NCBI RefSeq assembly: GCF_027244095.1
Contig: NC_069669.1
Location: 10,070,501-10,134,500, forward strand
Direction of reading: 5' to 3'
From: Hemicordylus capensis
Taxonomy: Eukaryota > Chordata > Lepidosauria > Squamata > Cordylidae
Length of the DNA stretch: 64,000 bases
Part shown: positions 1 to 9,819 of the stretch, piece by piece
Layout of the letters: every line of letters begins with the position of its first letter
Position numbering within the stretch: the stretch's first letter is position 1
Position numbers and translations under genes: made by a program
Notes under the pieces: model-generated
Told to the model about the DNA's origin: nothing
Seen by the model: the letters and a program-made list of their open reading frames with translations, nothing else
Database searches by the model: none

Positions 1-162
1 CTTTCTCCGCCATGATGAGTTTGGTTAGATAGGCGTGCAACTCGTTCTCCTGGTTGATCCGCTTCTCCTCAATGTTGTTCCAACGCTTCTTCTTGGCGAT
101 CCGCAGGGCACTTGGAATGTCGTCCCCAAAGTTCAGCCGCTGCTCCTTGGCTAAGTTGTAGG
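1..162 (-). CDS. STUB1: STUB1 coding exon 3 (cut by window edge)
   Basis: Acceptor CTTTCCCAG precedes 162. Encodes the end of TPR3 ([19 protein letters not shown]) and the start of the charged helical hairpin, ending MAEK at base 1. Whether the exon ends exactly here cannot be seen. Confidence 0.95.
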
Positions 163-3100
163 CTGGGAAAGGCAAGAAGGCAAGTCAAAGGCATGTCTGG
201 GAAGAGCATCTAGGCGCCACGTTCCCTCCCTGGCAGCATCCCCAAGATAGGGCTGAGAGAGATTCCTGCCTGCAACCTTGGAGAAACTGCTGCCAGTCTG
301 TGAAGACAATACTGAGCTAGACAGACCAATGGTCTGACTCAGTATGTGGCAGCTTCCTATGTTACCGACAGCCAAACTTGTGGGCCTGGCTCATGGACAA
401 TCCTACTCAAAACCACTTGTTAGTGGGGATCTGAACTGTAAGAGGGATTCCCAGATGCTGTTGACTGCGACTCCCATAATCCCCAGCTGCAACAGCCAAA
501 GGCCGTTACAGTTGGGGATTATGGGAGTTGTAGTCCATCCGGAAATCCCTCATAAAGGGACCACTGGTCTGAACTGGAGAGCTCAAGGGAAAACCCCGAC
601 GAACCTGAACAGGAGCTCAACCCACTTTTAAAACGGCTTGACGTCAAGTTTTTAACTTTGCAACAAACGTCCGCTAAGCTGCGGTCCCTGTAAGAAGAGT
701 TTTCCCAGCCCAGCCTGGGCCGCCCCCCGGGCTCACCTCTCTGAAGGTTGGCAATGGCCTCGTCGTAGTTCTCCATCTCCATCTGGCACTGGCCAAGAAA
801 GAAGTGGGCCTTCACCGACTGGCTGTCCAGCTCCAGGGCGTGCTTACAGTCGGCCAGAGCTTTGTCGTGTTGCTGCATCTTCAGGTAACATAAGGCGCGG
901 TTGGTATAATAAACGGCTACCAGGGGGTTCCGGTTCTGGAAGAAAGAGCATGCCGTTAAGAGTGCCGGTTCTCAGCCTGCGGTCCTCAGGTGTTGAAGGG
1001 CGAGCCTCCAGCTCCCATCTTACAGAGCACCTGGCAGGTGCTTTTAGATCTGGGAGGCACAACTCTGGCCCTCCAGCTGATTTCTGGGCTACAACTCCCA
1101 TCATCCCCCAGCCATAGTAGTGTCTACCCAGACTGGCAGCGGCTTCTCCAAGATTGCAGGCAGGAGTCTCTCTCAGCCCTAGCTTGGAGATGCTGCCAGG
1201 GAGGGAACCTGGAACCTTCTGCATGGAGATGCTCTTCCCAGAGTGGCCCCAGCCCTGAGGGGAATAACTTCTGGTGCTCCCACATCTCTCATTCAAATGC
1301 AAAGCAGACTCTGCTTAGCAAAGGGGACAATTCATGCTTCCTGCCACAAGACCTGCTCTCCTCCCACCCTGCTCCCCAGCCGATCTCATTTTGAAGATGG
1401 GCAAATTCAGAAGAATTTCTAATTTTTGAAAAAAGGAGGACTTGGGGGGAAGTGGAGTTTAGTCACCATTGCCACAAACTGCGGAGGCGCCCCGAAAGAA
1501 TCCAGACTGTGGGAACTGCTCCTTTACGCAACTCGGCCGTCTTAATGAACCAGGAGAAACAGCGTGACGCTGTGAGACGGATGAGAGATTATTCATCCAG
1601 ATCTCACAGGAAAGGAAATATCCCAGAGGGCAAGATCATACAAAGAGGTGCAGCAAGTCTATTATGCAAAGCTGAGAGCATCTGTTGCATCTGGAAGCCT
1701 GCATGATTACTGATCAGGGGGGTGGGCGATCTCTTGGTCTACTCATAAGAACAGCCCTGGTGGATCAGGCCCAAGGCCCATCTAGTCCAGCATCCTGTTT
1801 CACACAGTGGCCCACCAGATGCCTCTGAGAAGTCCACAGGCAAGAGATGAAGGCATGCTCTCTCTCTCCTACTGCTACTCCCCTACAACTGGTATTTAGA
1901 AGCATCTTGCCTCTGAGGCTGGAGGTGGCCTATAGCCCTCAGACTAGTAGCCGTTGATAGACCTCTCCTCCGTGAAGTTATCCAAACCCCTCTTAAAGCC
2001 ATCCAGGTTGTTGGCTGTCACCACATCTCGTGGCAGAGAATTCCACAAATTGATTATGCATTGTGTGAAAAAGTACTTCCATTTGTTGGTCCTAAATCTC
2101 GTGGCAATCAATTTCACGGGATGACCCATGACCCATTTCATGGGGGTGCTCTAGGACCCTGGTCATCTTGGTTGCCCTCTTCTGCACCTCTTCCAGTTCT
2201 ACAATGTCCTTCTTTAGATGTGTTGACCAGAACTGTATGCAGTACTCCAGGTGTGGCCACACCATAGTTTTGTAAAAGGTTATTATAACAATATTAGCCA
2301 TTTTATTTTCAACCCCCTTCCTAATGATCCCTAGCATAGAATTGGCCTTTTTCACAGCTGCCGCACACTTTCAATGAGCTGTCCACCATGACTCCAAGAT
2401 CCCTCTCTTGGTCAGTCACCGACAGCTCAGACTCCATCAGTGTATACTTGAAGTATATTCAGGCACCTCCCAATGGCGATCCAGAGTTCAAAAGGATCAT
2501 CTGGCATTTATAATAATATAAAACATAATTTATAATAAATTTATATCTATATCACTCTAAGACGTACTCGTGGCTAATCCCATGCGTGGCAACTCTTGTG
2601 AGAATTCGGAGAGCTGCCAAATCGCCACGGGACAGGTGGAGGGAAGAAAATGGTGGTGGCAGCCAACTGGCCAGAAAGCGGTAACAGGGGCGGAGAAGAA
2701 GTGGACCGGCCAACCAGCGAGTGGCACAGATGTTCTGTGCCCGGCACAGCTAGTATATAATAAAGTGGATATTTTCAAGAGCTTCACAGTTAAACTCTGT
2801 ATGAGCACAGGGGGCACCTGCACTCTGAAAGCAAGATGGTGACATGGCATAAACAGCCCCATGGGGATGAGATCTCATTGAGATGGTGACATGGCATAAA
2901 CAGCCCCAACAGCTGTAACAAGAAGGCATGCAAAATCCCTATTCCTAGAAACTAAAAAATGTCTTTCTTTTCTTAAAGAACATAAGAAGGGTCCTGCTGC
3001 ACAGAACCAAGAACCCACTATCTTGCTTCCAGATGCTTCCCGGAAGCCCACAACTACTCCTTATCAAAGTAATTGGGATATAGTGCCTCCAACTCTGGAG

Positions 3101-5415
3101 GTTTCACATGGCCATAATGCAGAACAGTCTTTGATAGGCTTCTCCTCCTGGGTTTTGTGTGCAATCACTTTTAAAAGCCAGCCTACCCCCTCTTGAACTT
3201 AAGTGGGGCAGTGGGAAAATGCTTGACTAACAAGCAGAAGGTTGCCGGTTCGAATTCCCACTGGTACTATATTGGGCAGCAGCGATATAGGAAGATGCTG
3301 AAAGGCATCATCTCAGACTGCACGGGAGGAGGCAATGGTCAACCCCTCCTGGATTCTACCAAAGAAAACCACAGGACTCTGTGGGCACACAGTTGAAATT
3401 GACTTGACGGCTCTGTGGGCACACAGTTGAAATTGACTTGACGGCTCTGTGGGCACACAGTTGAAATTGACTTGATGGCACACTTTACCTTTACTCCCTC
3501 TTAAGTCTCCAAGGGATCCCCTTGAACAGATCTCCTGCTGCCAGACGGGCAGCAGTTTCTCCAAGGTTACAGGCAGGAATCTCTCTCAGCCCTATCTTGG
3601 AGATGTTGCCAGGGAGGGAACTTGGAACCTTCTGCATGCCAAACGGCAGATGCTCTTCCCAGCGCGGTCTCATTCCCTCAGGGGAATATCTTGCAGTGCT
3701 CACACATGAGAGTCTCCCATCCAAATGCAAACCAGGGTGTGCCCTGCTTAGCAGAGGGGACAATTCATGCTGGCTACCACAAGACCAGCTCTCCTCCAGC
3801 CAGTATGACTTGTTTCCTTTGCTAAGCAGGGTCTGCCCTGGTTTGCATTTGAATGGGAGACCACATGTGAGCGCTGCAAGATATTCCCCTGAAAGATATG
3901 TGTCAGTTTCCTCGAAGGTCCCTTCCAACTCTGAAATTCCACATTTCCCCTGCCTGGGAGACCACACAGCTGAGGGTTGAGTTCTTTGCCCCTGTTTTCA
4001 ACCCGTCAGCAGGTAGCCACGGTCCTTTTCCTCCCCTCTCTGGGTTAAGCAGTGCTTTGCCTTAATACTTTCCACCCCTCTGGGGAACTCAAGTAAAATA
4101 ACTGGAAAGGATGCTATAAAGACCCACAGAGCTGAGTCACATCCTACCTGGCAAAGCCAACTCATGTGGACTTGGGTGCCCCAGGGGCTGGATTAACCAG
4201 ACCTAAAACTTGCTGTGGTGGAGCTCGGAGTGTTACTCATAAGAAGAATCCTTTTGCCTGCTTCGTCTATCAACCCCCTGCCCTTCTGAGGCCATGACAA
4301 CTCTGCTGCCCATGCTCAGAGACCTCCTTCTTCCTTGGTAATAAACGCTGGAAACTGATTCAAGAATTGAACCTTGGCACTTACTTGCCTCCTGTCCCCA
4401 AGCTCACCCCTACAGCCATCCCCCATTCTGATGCCAGACTGCACAGGGCACAAACTCTGCTCATGCTCAGAGGTGCTCCTGTTCCTCACAGCCACCTTTA
4501 CCAAGATTTCAGATCAGGCGACATTGACAAGATTAGACTGAGGGGGCACACTTGCAGGCTGCATCCCTCTCAAGGGACGGAGCTCTGCCTGTGCTCAGAG
4601 GCACTCTCGCTCCCCACAGCCCCCTTCCCAAATTCTCAAGGCAAGATACAGAATGGAGCTAGAGCCCAGACTAAGCCTTTGATTGCTTCCTATCCCCACT
4701 CTCCCTCCGATCTGAGATCAACCTCAGAGAGCTGCACTCTGCCTGCGCTCAGAGGCACCCTCCTTCCTCACAGCCCCCTTTACCAATGCTGGGCTCAGGC
4801 TCGAGAGATAAGCCTGGTTGGAGAGGGCACCCTCCCAAGAGGCCACACTCTGCCCATGCTCAGAGGCACCCTCCTTCCTCACACAGCCCCCTTTACCAGC
4901 TCTTTGGCTCGGGCTCAAGAGACGGGCCTGGCCGGAGAGGACACCCTCCCAAGGGTCCACACTCTGCCTGTGCTCAGAGGCACCCTCCCCCCCGCACCCT
5001 AACGGCAAAAGGCGGAGTCGAGCCACAGTCCAGGCTCAGCCGGGGCCCCATCCCCTCTCTCCCCTCCCCCGATCAGCTGCTCTGGGGGGAGGGGGCGCCC
5101 TCTGCCCGCGCCCAGAGGCCCCCTCGCCCTCCCCTCCTCCCTCCCTCCCGATCCGCCCCGTCTCACCCCCCAGTCGGCGGCCAGACTCACGATGGCCCGG
5201 CCGTAGCAGGCGGCGGCCTCCGGGTACTTGCGGCTGACGAAGAGCCGGTTGCCCTGCTCCTTGTACTCCTGGGCGCTGCGGCTCTTCTCCGGGCTGCCGC
5301 CGCCCAGGCCGAGGCCCAGGCTGGGGCCGCCCCCTCCGCCGCCGCCCCCGCCCGGCAGCCCCGCACCGCCGCCGCCGCCTCCGCTCTCCTTCTCCGGCTC
5401 CTCCTTGCCCTTCAT
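1..5415 (-). CDS. STUB1: STUB1 (CHIP), E3 ubiquitin ligase/co-chaperone, 5' half (exons 1-3)
   Basis: CHIP binds the C-terminal EEVD tails of Hsp70 and Hsp90 through an N-terminal TPR domain and ubiquitinates their clients through a C-terminal U-box, mainly in the cytosol. The window holds exon 1 (5415-5191), exon 2 (935-737) and exon 3 (162-1, reaching the edge); splice phases are 0 then 1 and join without a break. The 195 readable residues cover all three TPR repeats and the start of the coiled coil; the U-box lies beyond the left edge. The carboxylate-clamp residues of the human protein, as I remember it (K30, N65, K95, F131, D134), fall at K52, N87, K117, F153 and D156, a constant offset of 22. 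The offset comes from a glycine-rich N-terminal insertion. The start is the MKGKEE methionine at 5415, inside a CpG island. Identity is secure from near-identical TPR sequence. Confidence 0.97.
195..366 (+). mobile_element. SINE, 5'-truncated body
   Basis: Body and 3' end of the commonest SINE in the window, ending TGGCAGCTTCCTATGTT. It lies antisense in STUB1 intron 2 and stops about 33 bases before the exon 3 acceptor. Confidence 0.85.
442..550. mobile_element. hAT-type palindromic MITE
   Basis: Inverted halves containing the motif CTACAACTCCCAT and its complement, with ends like AGGGATTCCCAGATG. The family is defined by the copy with target duplication at 37931-38054. Confidence 0.7.
737..935 (-). 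CDS. STUB1: STUB1 coding exon 2
   Basis: Acceptor TTTCTTCCAG lies just before 935 and donor GTGAGC at 736-731. Encodes residues 76-141 ([15 protein letters not shown] to EAIANLQR), the end of TPR1, all of TPR2 and the start of TPR3. It ends in phase 1. Confidence 0.97.
1122..1372 (-). mobile_element. 5S/tRNA composite SINE
   Basis: Nearly full-length antisense copy in STUB1 intron 1; the head ends at about 1372 with the complement of AGCAGGTCTTGTGG. Confidence 0.85.
1372..1735. other. STUB1 intron 1, unassigned unique-looking stretch
   Basis: No repeat family, splice-supported exon or RNA gene recognised here. Confidence 0.5.
1741..2460 (-). mobile_element. CR1-like LINE 3' end
   Basis: The minus strand carries decayed reverse-transcriptase C-terminal sequence ([43 protein letters not shown]) followed by a 3' UTR ending in the complement of CAGCCCTGGTGGATCAGGCC. 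It is broken by several frame changes and truncated at the 5' end, as is usual for this family. Confidence 0.85.
2465..3195. other. STUB1 intron 1, no recognised element
   Basis: Mostly unassigned sequence. A short direct repeat (GATGGTGACATGGCATAAACA) occurs at about 2835 and 2883. No splice-supported exon is visible. Confidence 0.5.
3199..3495 (+). mobile_element. Sauria-type SINE (tRNA head, BovB-like tail) with triplicated tail
   Basis: The head carries a tRNA B box (GGTTCGAATTCC) after GACTAACAAGCAGAAG, then the body GGAGGCAATGGTCAACCCCT and a tail ending in TTGACGGCACACTTTACC-like sequence. From about 3374 a 34-base part of the tail occurs three times in tandem before the true end. Confidence 0.85.
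3370..3476 (+). repeat. 34-bp tandem triplication inside the SINE tail
   Basis: The unit beginning CTCTGTGGGCACACAGTTGA is repeated three times almost perfectly. It duplicates only the SINE tail. Confidence 0.9.
3535..3798 (-). mobile_element. 5S/tRNA composite SINE
   Basis: Antisense copy running from the 3' body to the head. It abuts a second copy in the opposite orientation, head to head. Confidence 0.85.
3799..3905 (+). mobile_element. 5S/tRNA composite SINE, head fragment
   Basis: Contains the 5S-like core (GCTAAGCAGGGTCTGCCCTG, then GAATGGGAGACC) and stops after the CAAGATATTCCCC segment. Confidence 0.85.
4290..5010 (+). repeat. Degenerate tandem array, ~110-150 bp unit, ~6 copies
   Basis: The core TGCTCAGAGGCACCCTCC recurs at about 4312, 4464, 4592, 4745, 4856 and 4970, usually followed by TTCCTCACAGCC and CTTTACC. 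It lies in STUB1 intron 1 beside the CpG island. It keeps an accidental open frame but shows no splice-supported coding. Confidence 0.75.
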
Positions 5416-6000
5416 GCCGGCGCCTCCCAGGCAGAAGCAGCCCAGGCAGCCGCTGTCCCGGTGCCCGGAGAGCGGGGACGGGGAGCAGGAGGAGGAGGAG
5501 GCCGCCGCCGGGCCCCGATCGCCCCGGCCTCGCCGCACCGCCACAGCCCGGCCCGGGCCCCGATCGCCCGCAGCCACCGCTACCGCCACCACCACCGCCG
5601 CGGCAGCAGCAGCTCAGCAGCAGCAGCAGCCGGAGTGGGAGTGGGAGTGGGAGGAGGAGGAGGAGGAGGAGGGCCCGGCGCGGCCGCCGCCGGGGTGCGA
5701 GAGGAAGGGGCGGAGCGGCCCGGGAGGAAGGGGAGGGGCCGCCGAGCGGACCGAGGAGGAGGCGGAGGAAGCGGCGTCCGAACTGCTGCCGCGCTGAGCC
5801 GGAGTCTGGAGGAGGAGGAGGAGGAGGAAGAGGAAGGAGAAGGTCCCGATCCCCGCGGCTCCGAGAAGGAGGAGGAGGAGGAAGGCTCGTCTGTGCACGG
5901 GAGGCTTCTTCGCCCCAGCAGCAGGAGGAGGAGGACCCGATCCCCGGGGGTGGGTTGCTCCAAAGGGGTGGCTGACTCACTCCCGCCCGGAGAGTGGGAG
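5000..6000. promoter_or_regulatory. CpG island / divergent promoter of STUB1 and the HhH gene
   Basis: Extremely GC- and CpG-rich block covering STUB1 exon 1, its 5' UTR and about 600 bases beyond, with GGA/CCG runs at 5575-5680 and 5810-5890. STUB1 reads left from it and the HhH gene reads right. Transcription starts cannot be placed by eye. Confidence 0.75.
5191..5415 (-). CDS. STUB1: STUB1 coding exon 1
   Basis: Encodes residues 1-75, from MKGKEE through two polyglycine runs (six and nine Gly) to the first half of TPR1, ending in YGRAI. The donor GTGAGT follows at 5190-5185, phase 0. Confidence 0.96.
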
Positions 6001-6009
6001 GAGAGCTGG

Positions 6010-6290
6010 GCCTGCTGTGGTTGTGCTAGCAAGCCTGCCTTGTCCCCTTAGCTAAGCAGGGTCTGCCCTGGTTTGCATTTGGATGGGAGAGACCAGAAGT
6101 GTGAGCACTCTAAGAGGTTCCCCTTAGTAGGGGATGGAGCCACTCTGGGAAGAGCATCTAGGTCCCAAGTTCCCTCCCTGGCAGCATCTCCAAGAGAGGG
6201 CTGAGAAAGACTCCTGCCTGCCACCTGGGAGAAGCCGCTGCCAGTCTGGGTAGACAATACTGAGCTAGATGGACCAATGGTCTGACTCAC
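6010..6290 (+). mobile_element. 5S/tRNA composite SINE
   Basis: Nearly full-length copy between the CpG island and the first coding exon of the HhH gene, in the same orientation as that gene. Confidence 0.85.
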
Positions 6291-6387
6291 TCTGCACAGA
6301 CTGGCAGCTGGGAGTAGATATGCCGCTGTCTTGTCATTCCTGCCCCCATAATGCCTCTTGCCCTCTCTCTCTCTCCCACCCCCAGAC

Positions 6388-6414
6388 ATGCCATCTGCTC
6401 AGTTTCCTGCATAA
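6388..6414 (+). promoter_or_regulatory. Upstream ORF (8 codons) ahead of the HhH gene
   Basis: ATG at 6388, stop TAA at 6412, 20 bases before the main ATG. A pyrimidine tract with CCCCCAG at 6380-6385 could be an acceptor joining a non-coding exon from the CpG island. The uORF exists in sequence; that it is transcribed is inferred. Confidence 0.4.
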
Positions 6415-6434
6415 GACTTTGAACACTTTAAATC

Positions 6435-6562
6435 ATGTCGCTCAAAAGAGGACTTTACGAGTGTCCGGATCCAGCGTGCTGGAGAGCGGTGTTGAATGTT
6501 TACGGGGACGCAATCACAGCTAAAGGAATGAAGCAGAAAAATCTCATCGCCTTGGATAGATG
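6435..6562 (+). CDS. HhH gene coding exon 1
   Basis: Open frame of 42 codons plus two bases from ATG (A at -3), beginning MSLKRGLYECPD and ending in the split Trp codon TG|G before donor GTAAAC. Joining to exon 2 gives ALDRWYQEELP without a break. This exon is shorter than a usual ORF cutoff. Confidence 0.82.
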
Positions 6563-9500
6563 GTAAACATCCCAGCGGTTGGCACTTAACGCTTCTGGTG
6601 CAGCACCCGATTCAGACATCATGCTGTACGAGTGTACAGATGCTTGTACACTCATACGTGTGTTTGTGTGAATGACTGTATCTGGGTTCATTTTAGAAGT
6701 GAACCTGAATTCAGGCCCTTCAAATGCAGGGTACAGATAGGATGTGTACTTCTGTACCTGCGTTCTGCATAACTTGTAAATGACTGTACCTGTGCACAGA
6801 TCTGTACCTGTGCACACTGTACACTCGTACAAGTGTTGAACAGAATGTGTGAATGGGCCCCTTGAATTAGGAGCAGAAATGCAGCTTCTTAAGATGACTC
6901 CTTTTTAACATGGACGCTTTTCCTTATTCTTATTTATTACTATATATCCCAACTTTCTTCCATTATTAACTTTCTTACTTGTAACTTTTAAATTTGCCTT
7001 TAACAGGTTCTCCCTTTAGGTTAATCTCTATTATTAGTGTTAATAATTTTATATTGTTTTTGTATAGTTTATTATTATTATTAAACTTTATTTGTTAGCC
7101 ACCCCATTACAAATTACTCTCTGGGCAGCTCACCACAACACAACAGTAAAAAAGAAAAATCCAATAAAAACGCATAAAACAAGACAAACACATTACAATA
7201 GAAAATACAAAACACGTTTTACTTGTTTTACTCATTTTGCAAGCACCCTGGATTGCCCTGGAGGGTCAGGGTATAAATATTTTAAATCATTAAATGAAAT
7301 GTTATTTTGGAACTCAAGGCAATCTGCTGGCTGAGAGAGAAGTGACTGGCCCAGAGTCACCCAGCAAGTCTCATGGCTGAATGGGGATTTGAACCCGGGT
7401 CTCCCTGGTCCTAGTCCAGAACTCTAACCACCACATATTTGCACCTAACAAGTATGCAATGTATGGTCTCCCTGGGCCCTTCCCTGTTTGAGAGCTCTGT
7501 CAGTTTCAGTTGAGTTTCCATCCAGATGAGCTTCCACCATGTAGAGCAGGGCTGCACAACACCAGCCTTTCTGCAGATGTTGGACTGCAACTCCCATCAT
7601 CCCTGACCATGGGCTGCTGTTGCTGAGGATGATGGGAGTTGTAGTCCATAAAAAACAGCTGGAGGGCCAAAGTCGAGCAGCCCTGGTGTAGAGTCCTTCC
7701 ACTGCCAGATGCAGTTCCCGCAGCAAGAGCGTTCAGTTCTCTCAGCAGAACCATTTGGCTTGAAATTTTAGGGAGCAAAAGTTCCCCAGGAATCCCCTTA
7801 GTTCACCTTTCTTTGCCACTGCTGCCTTTCTTTCTTTGCCACGGCTTCTTTGCACCGCCACCATTTATTCGATGCAGCTGGCAGCAACCATGTTGTTTTT
7901 TTTACCCAGACGTCCCCTCACCCACAATGCTATGGGATGTGGCATCAGTGAGGGGGCTTCTGGGTTTAAAAGAAATGATAGCCACCAGGAGACATGTCAC
8001 TGCCAGGGTCACCAGTGGGTTTACTCAAAGGCCTCCCCCCAAAAATCCCCCCAATTCAGTGCCTGTAAATGTGGCAGCATAATTGGGGGGGGGCCCCTGT
8101 TTTGACGTATGCTTTAGGAAAACAAAAAAAATAATAATAATTGCCTTGTTGGGTTAGTGCAAAATCCAACATTCTCTTATCAACAGCAGCCAACCAGATG
8201 CCTCCGAGAAACTCCCAAGCAAAGCCTTCTCTAATTGTTTGTCCTTGGCACTTGGTATTTTGAGCTATACTGCCCCTAAGCATGGAGGTTCCATACAATT
8301 TTAAAATTTCTTTTCCTTCACCATTCGTAGGTATCAGGAGGAACTTCCAGGGTCTGTAACCGGACGGAAGGAGAAATATTTGACTCGAGAGGAACTGGTG
8401 AAACTGATGGAATGGAAGCTTGCTGTAAGTATTTCTGATAGAGTCAATGTCCGTGTGGTTGCTTGGACCAATGAGCAGGCTGCAACCTGCTTGAAGCTGC
8501 AACCATGGGCGTCATGGGTTCGAATTCTCACTCAGCAAGTACCTGTCAAATGGGGATATTCAAGATCTGTCTTGCATGATGAATTGGAGTGTTTTGTTTG
8601 TTTTTCAGAGCTGTTCAAAAACATCCTTATAAAAATATACACTACAGCTGTAGTGTTTCTCAAACTCACTACATACGTGTGTTGAATTCCCATATTAACC
8701 TGCCTGGTTTTAAAGTGTTTTTACTTCTGCATTTTCTTGCCCCTTGTTGTTTGTATGGTGTTTTTTTGTTTTAATGTATTTTACGGATTTCTCGTTTTAT
8801 TGCCATATTTTTAAATGTAGATAGCCATTTGGGGCACTTTTTGGTTGGAAAAATGGGATCCCAGTATTTAACCTAAAATAAATACATGCATGTGCCAATT
8901 TTCATCCTTTAACCCAGATTTAAAGTGTCTGAACTGTCATCCTGGGAATTATAGTCTTCTCAGGGGCCTGAAAATTCTTTAACAGACCTCCAGGACTCTC
9001 CCAGAACAATGCCATCCTTGAGGGTTTATCTGCACTACAAAATCCATGCTTTTGCATCAGTTTTATATCACACAACCTTGACATAGCTTGCCCAGCCAGT
9101 CCTGGGCACTGTAGTCTTCTGAGGGGCTTGAGATTTATTTTTTTAATCAACGATCTGCATGATTCTCCCAGGACTATATTTTTTTGAGGGTCTATCTATG
9201 CTTTTTTTAAGAAATGGTTTTCTCCTGCACAACCTTGGCATCGCTTCCCCTGCCAATCCTGGGAATTGTAGTCTTCTGAGGGGCTTGAGATTTCTTTATC
9301 AAAGACCTGCAGGACTCTTCCAGGACTACGTTTCCTTCAGAGTTTATCTACACCAAGCTTGCATTGGTTTTATACTGCATTACTTTGTCCCATGACAATT
9401 CTGGGAGTTTAGTTTTGGTAAGGGTCACTGAGGATATTTGGCTAGAGATTTCCATTCTTCCTCCGATGAGAGAAGACCTGCAAAGGCTTGTAATGCAGAT

Positions 9501-9784
9501 ATATTCTGGAGAAGAAACAGTTGTTAAGCTGGTGTACATCCGTGGTGTAGTCACAGCTGGGAATGACCACTGTGCTTTCTCCCTCCAGAGAGGCAAGTTT
9601 CGCCCACGTTTGCAACAATTGGTGGCCACGAACTCCAGTGAGACAGTGGAAGTGTGTACCAAAAGATCCTTCCAGCTTCTCCCAGATACAGCAGCTGCTA
9701 TCACTGAACTGAGCAAGCTCAAGGCTGTGGGACCAGCCACAGCCTCAGGTATGAAATGCACAATTCAAGCTACAAAAGGAAGCA

Positions 9785-9819
<35 letters not shown>

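Noticed and set aside
4786-6051. Long plus-strand open frame (about 420 codons) across the STUB1 CpG island
   Set aside because: It is antisense to STUB1 exon 1, low complexity (Ala, Arg, Gly, Glu runs) and lacks stops because of GC content.
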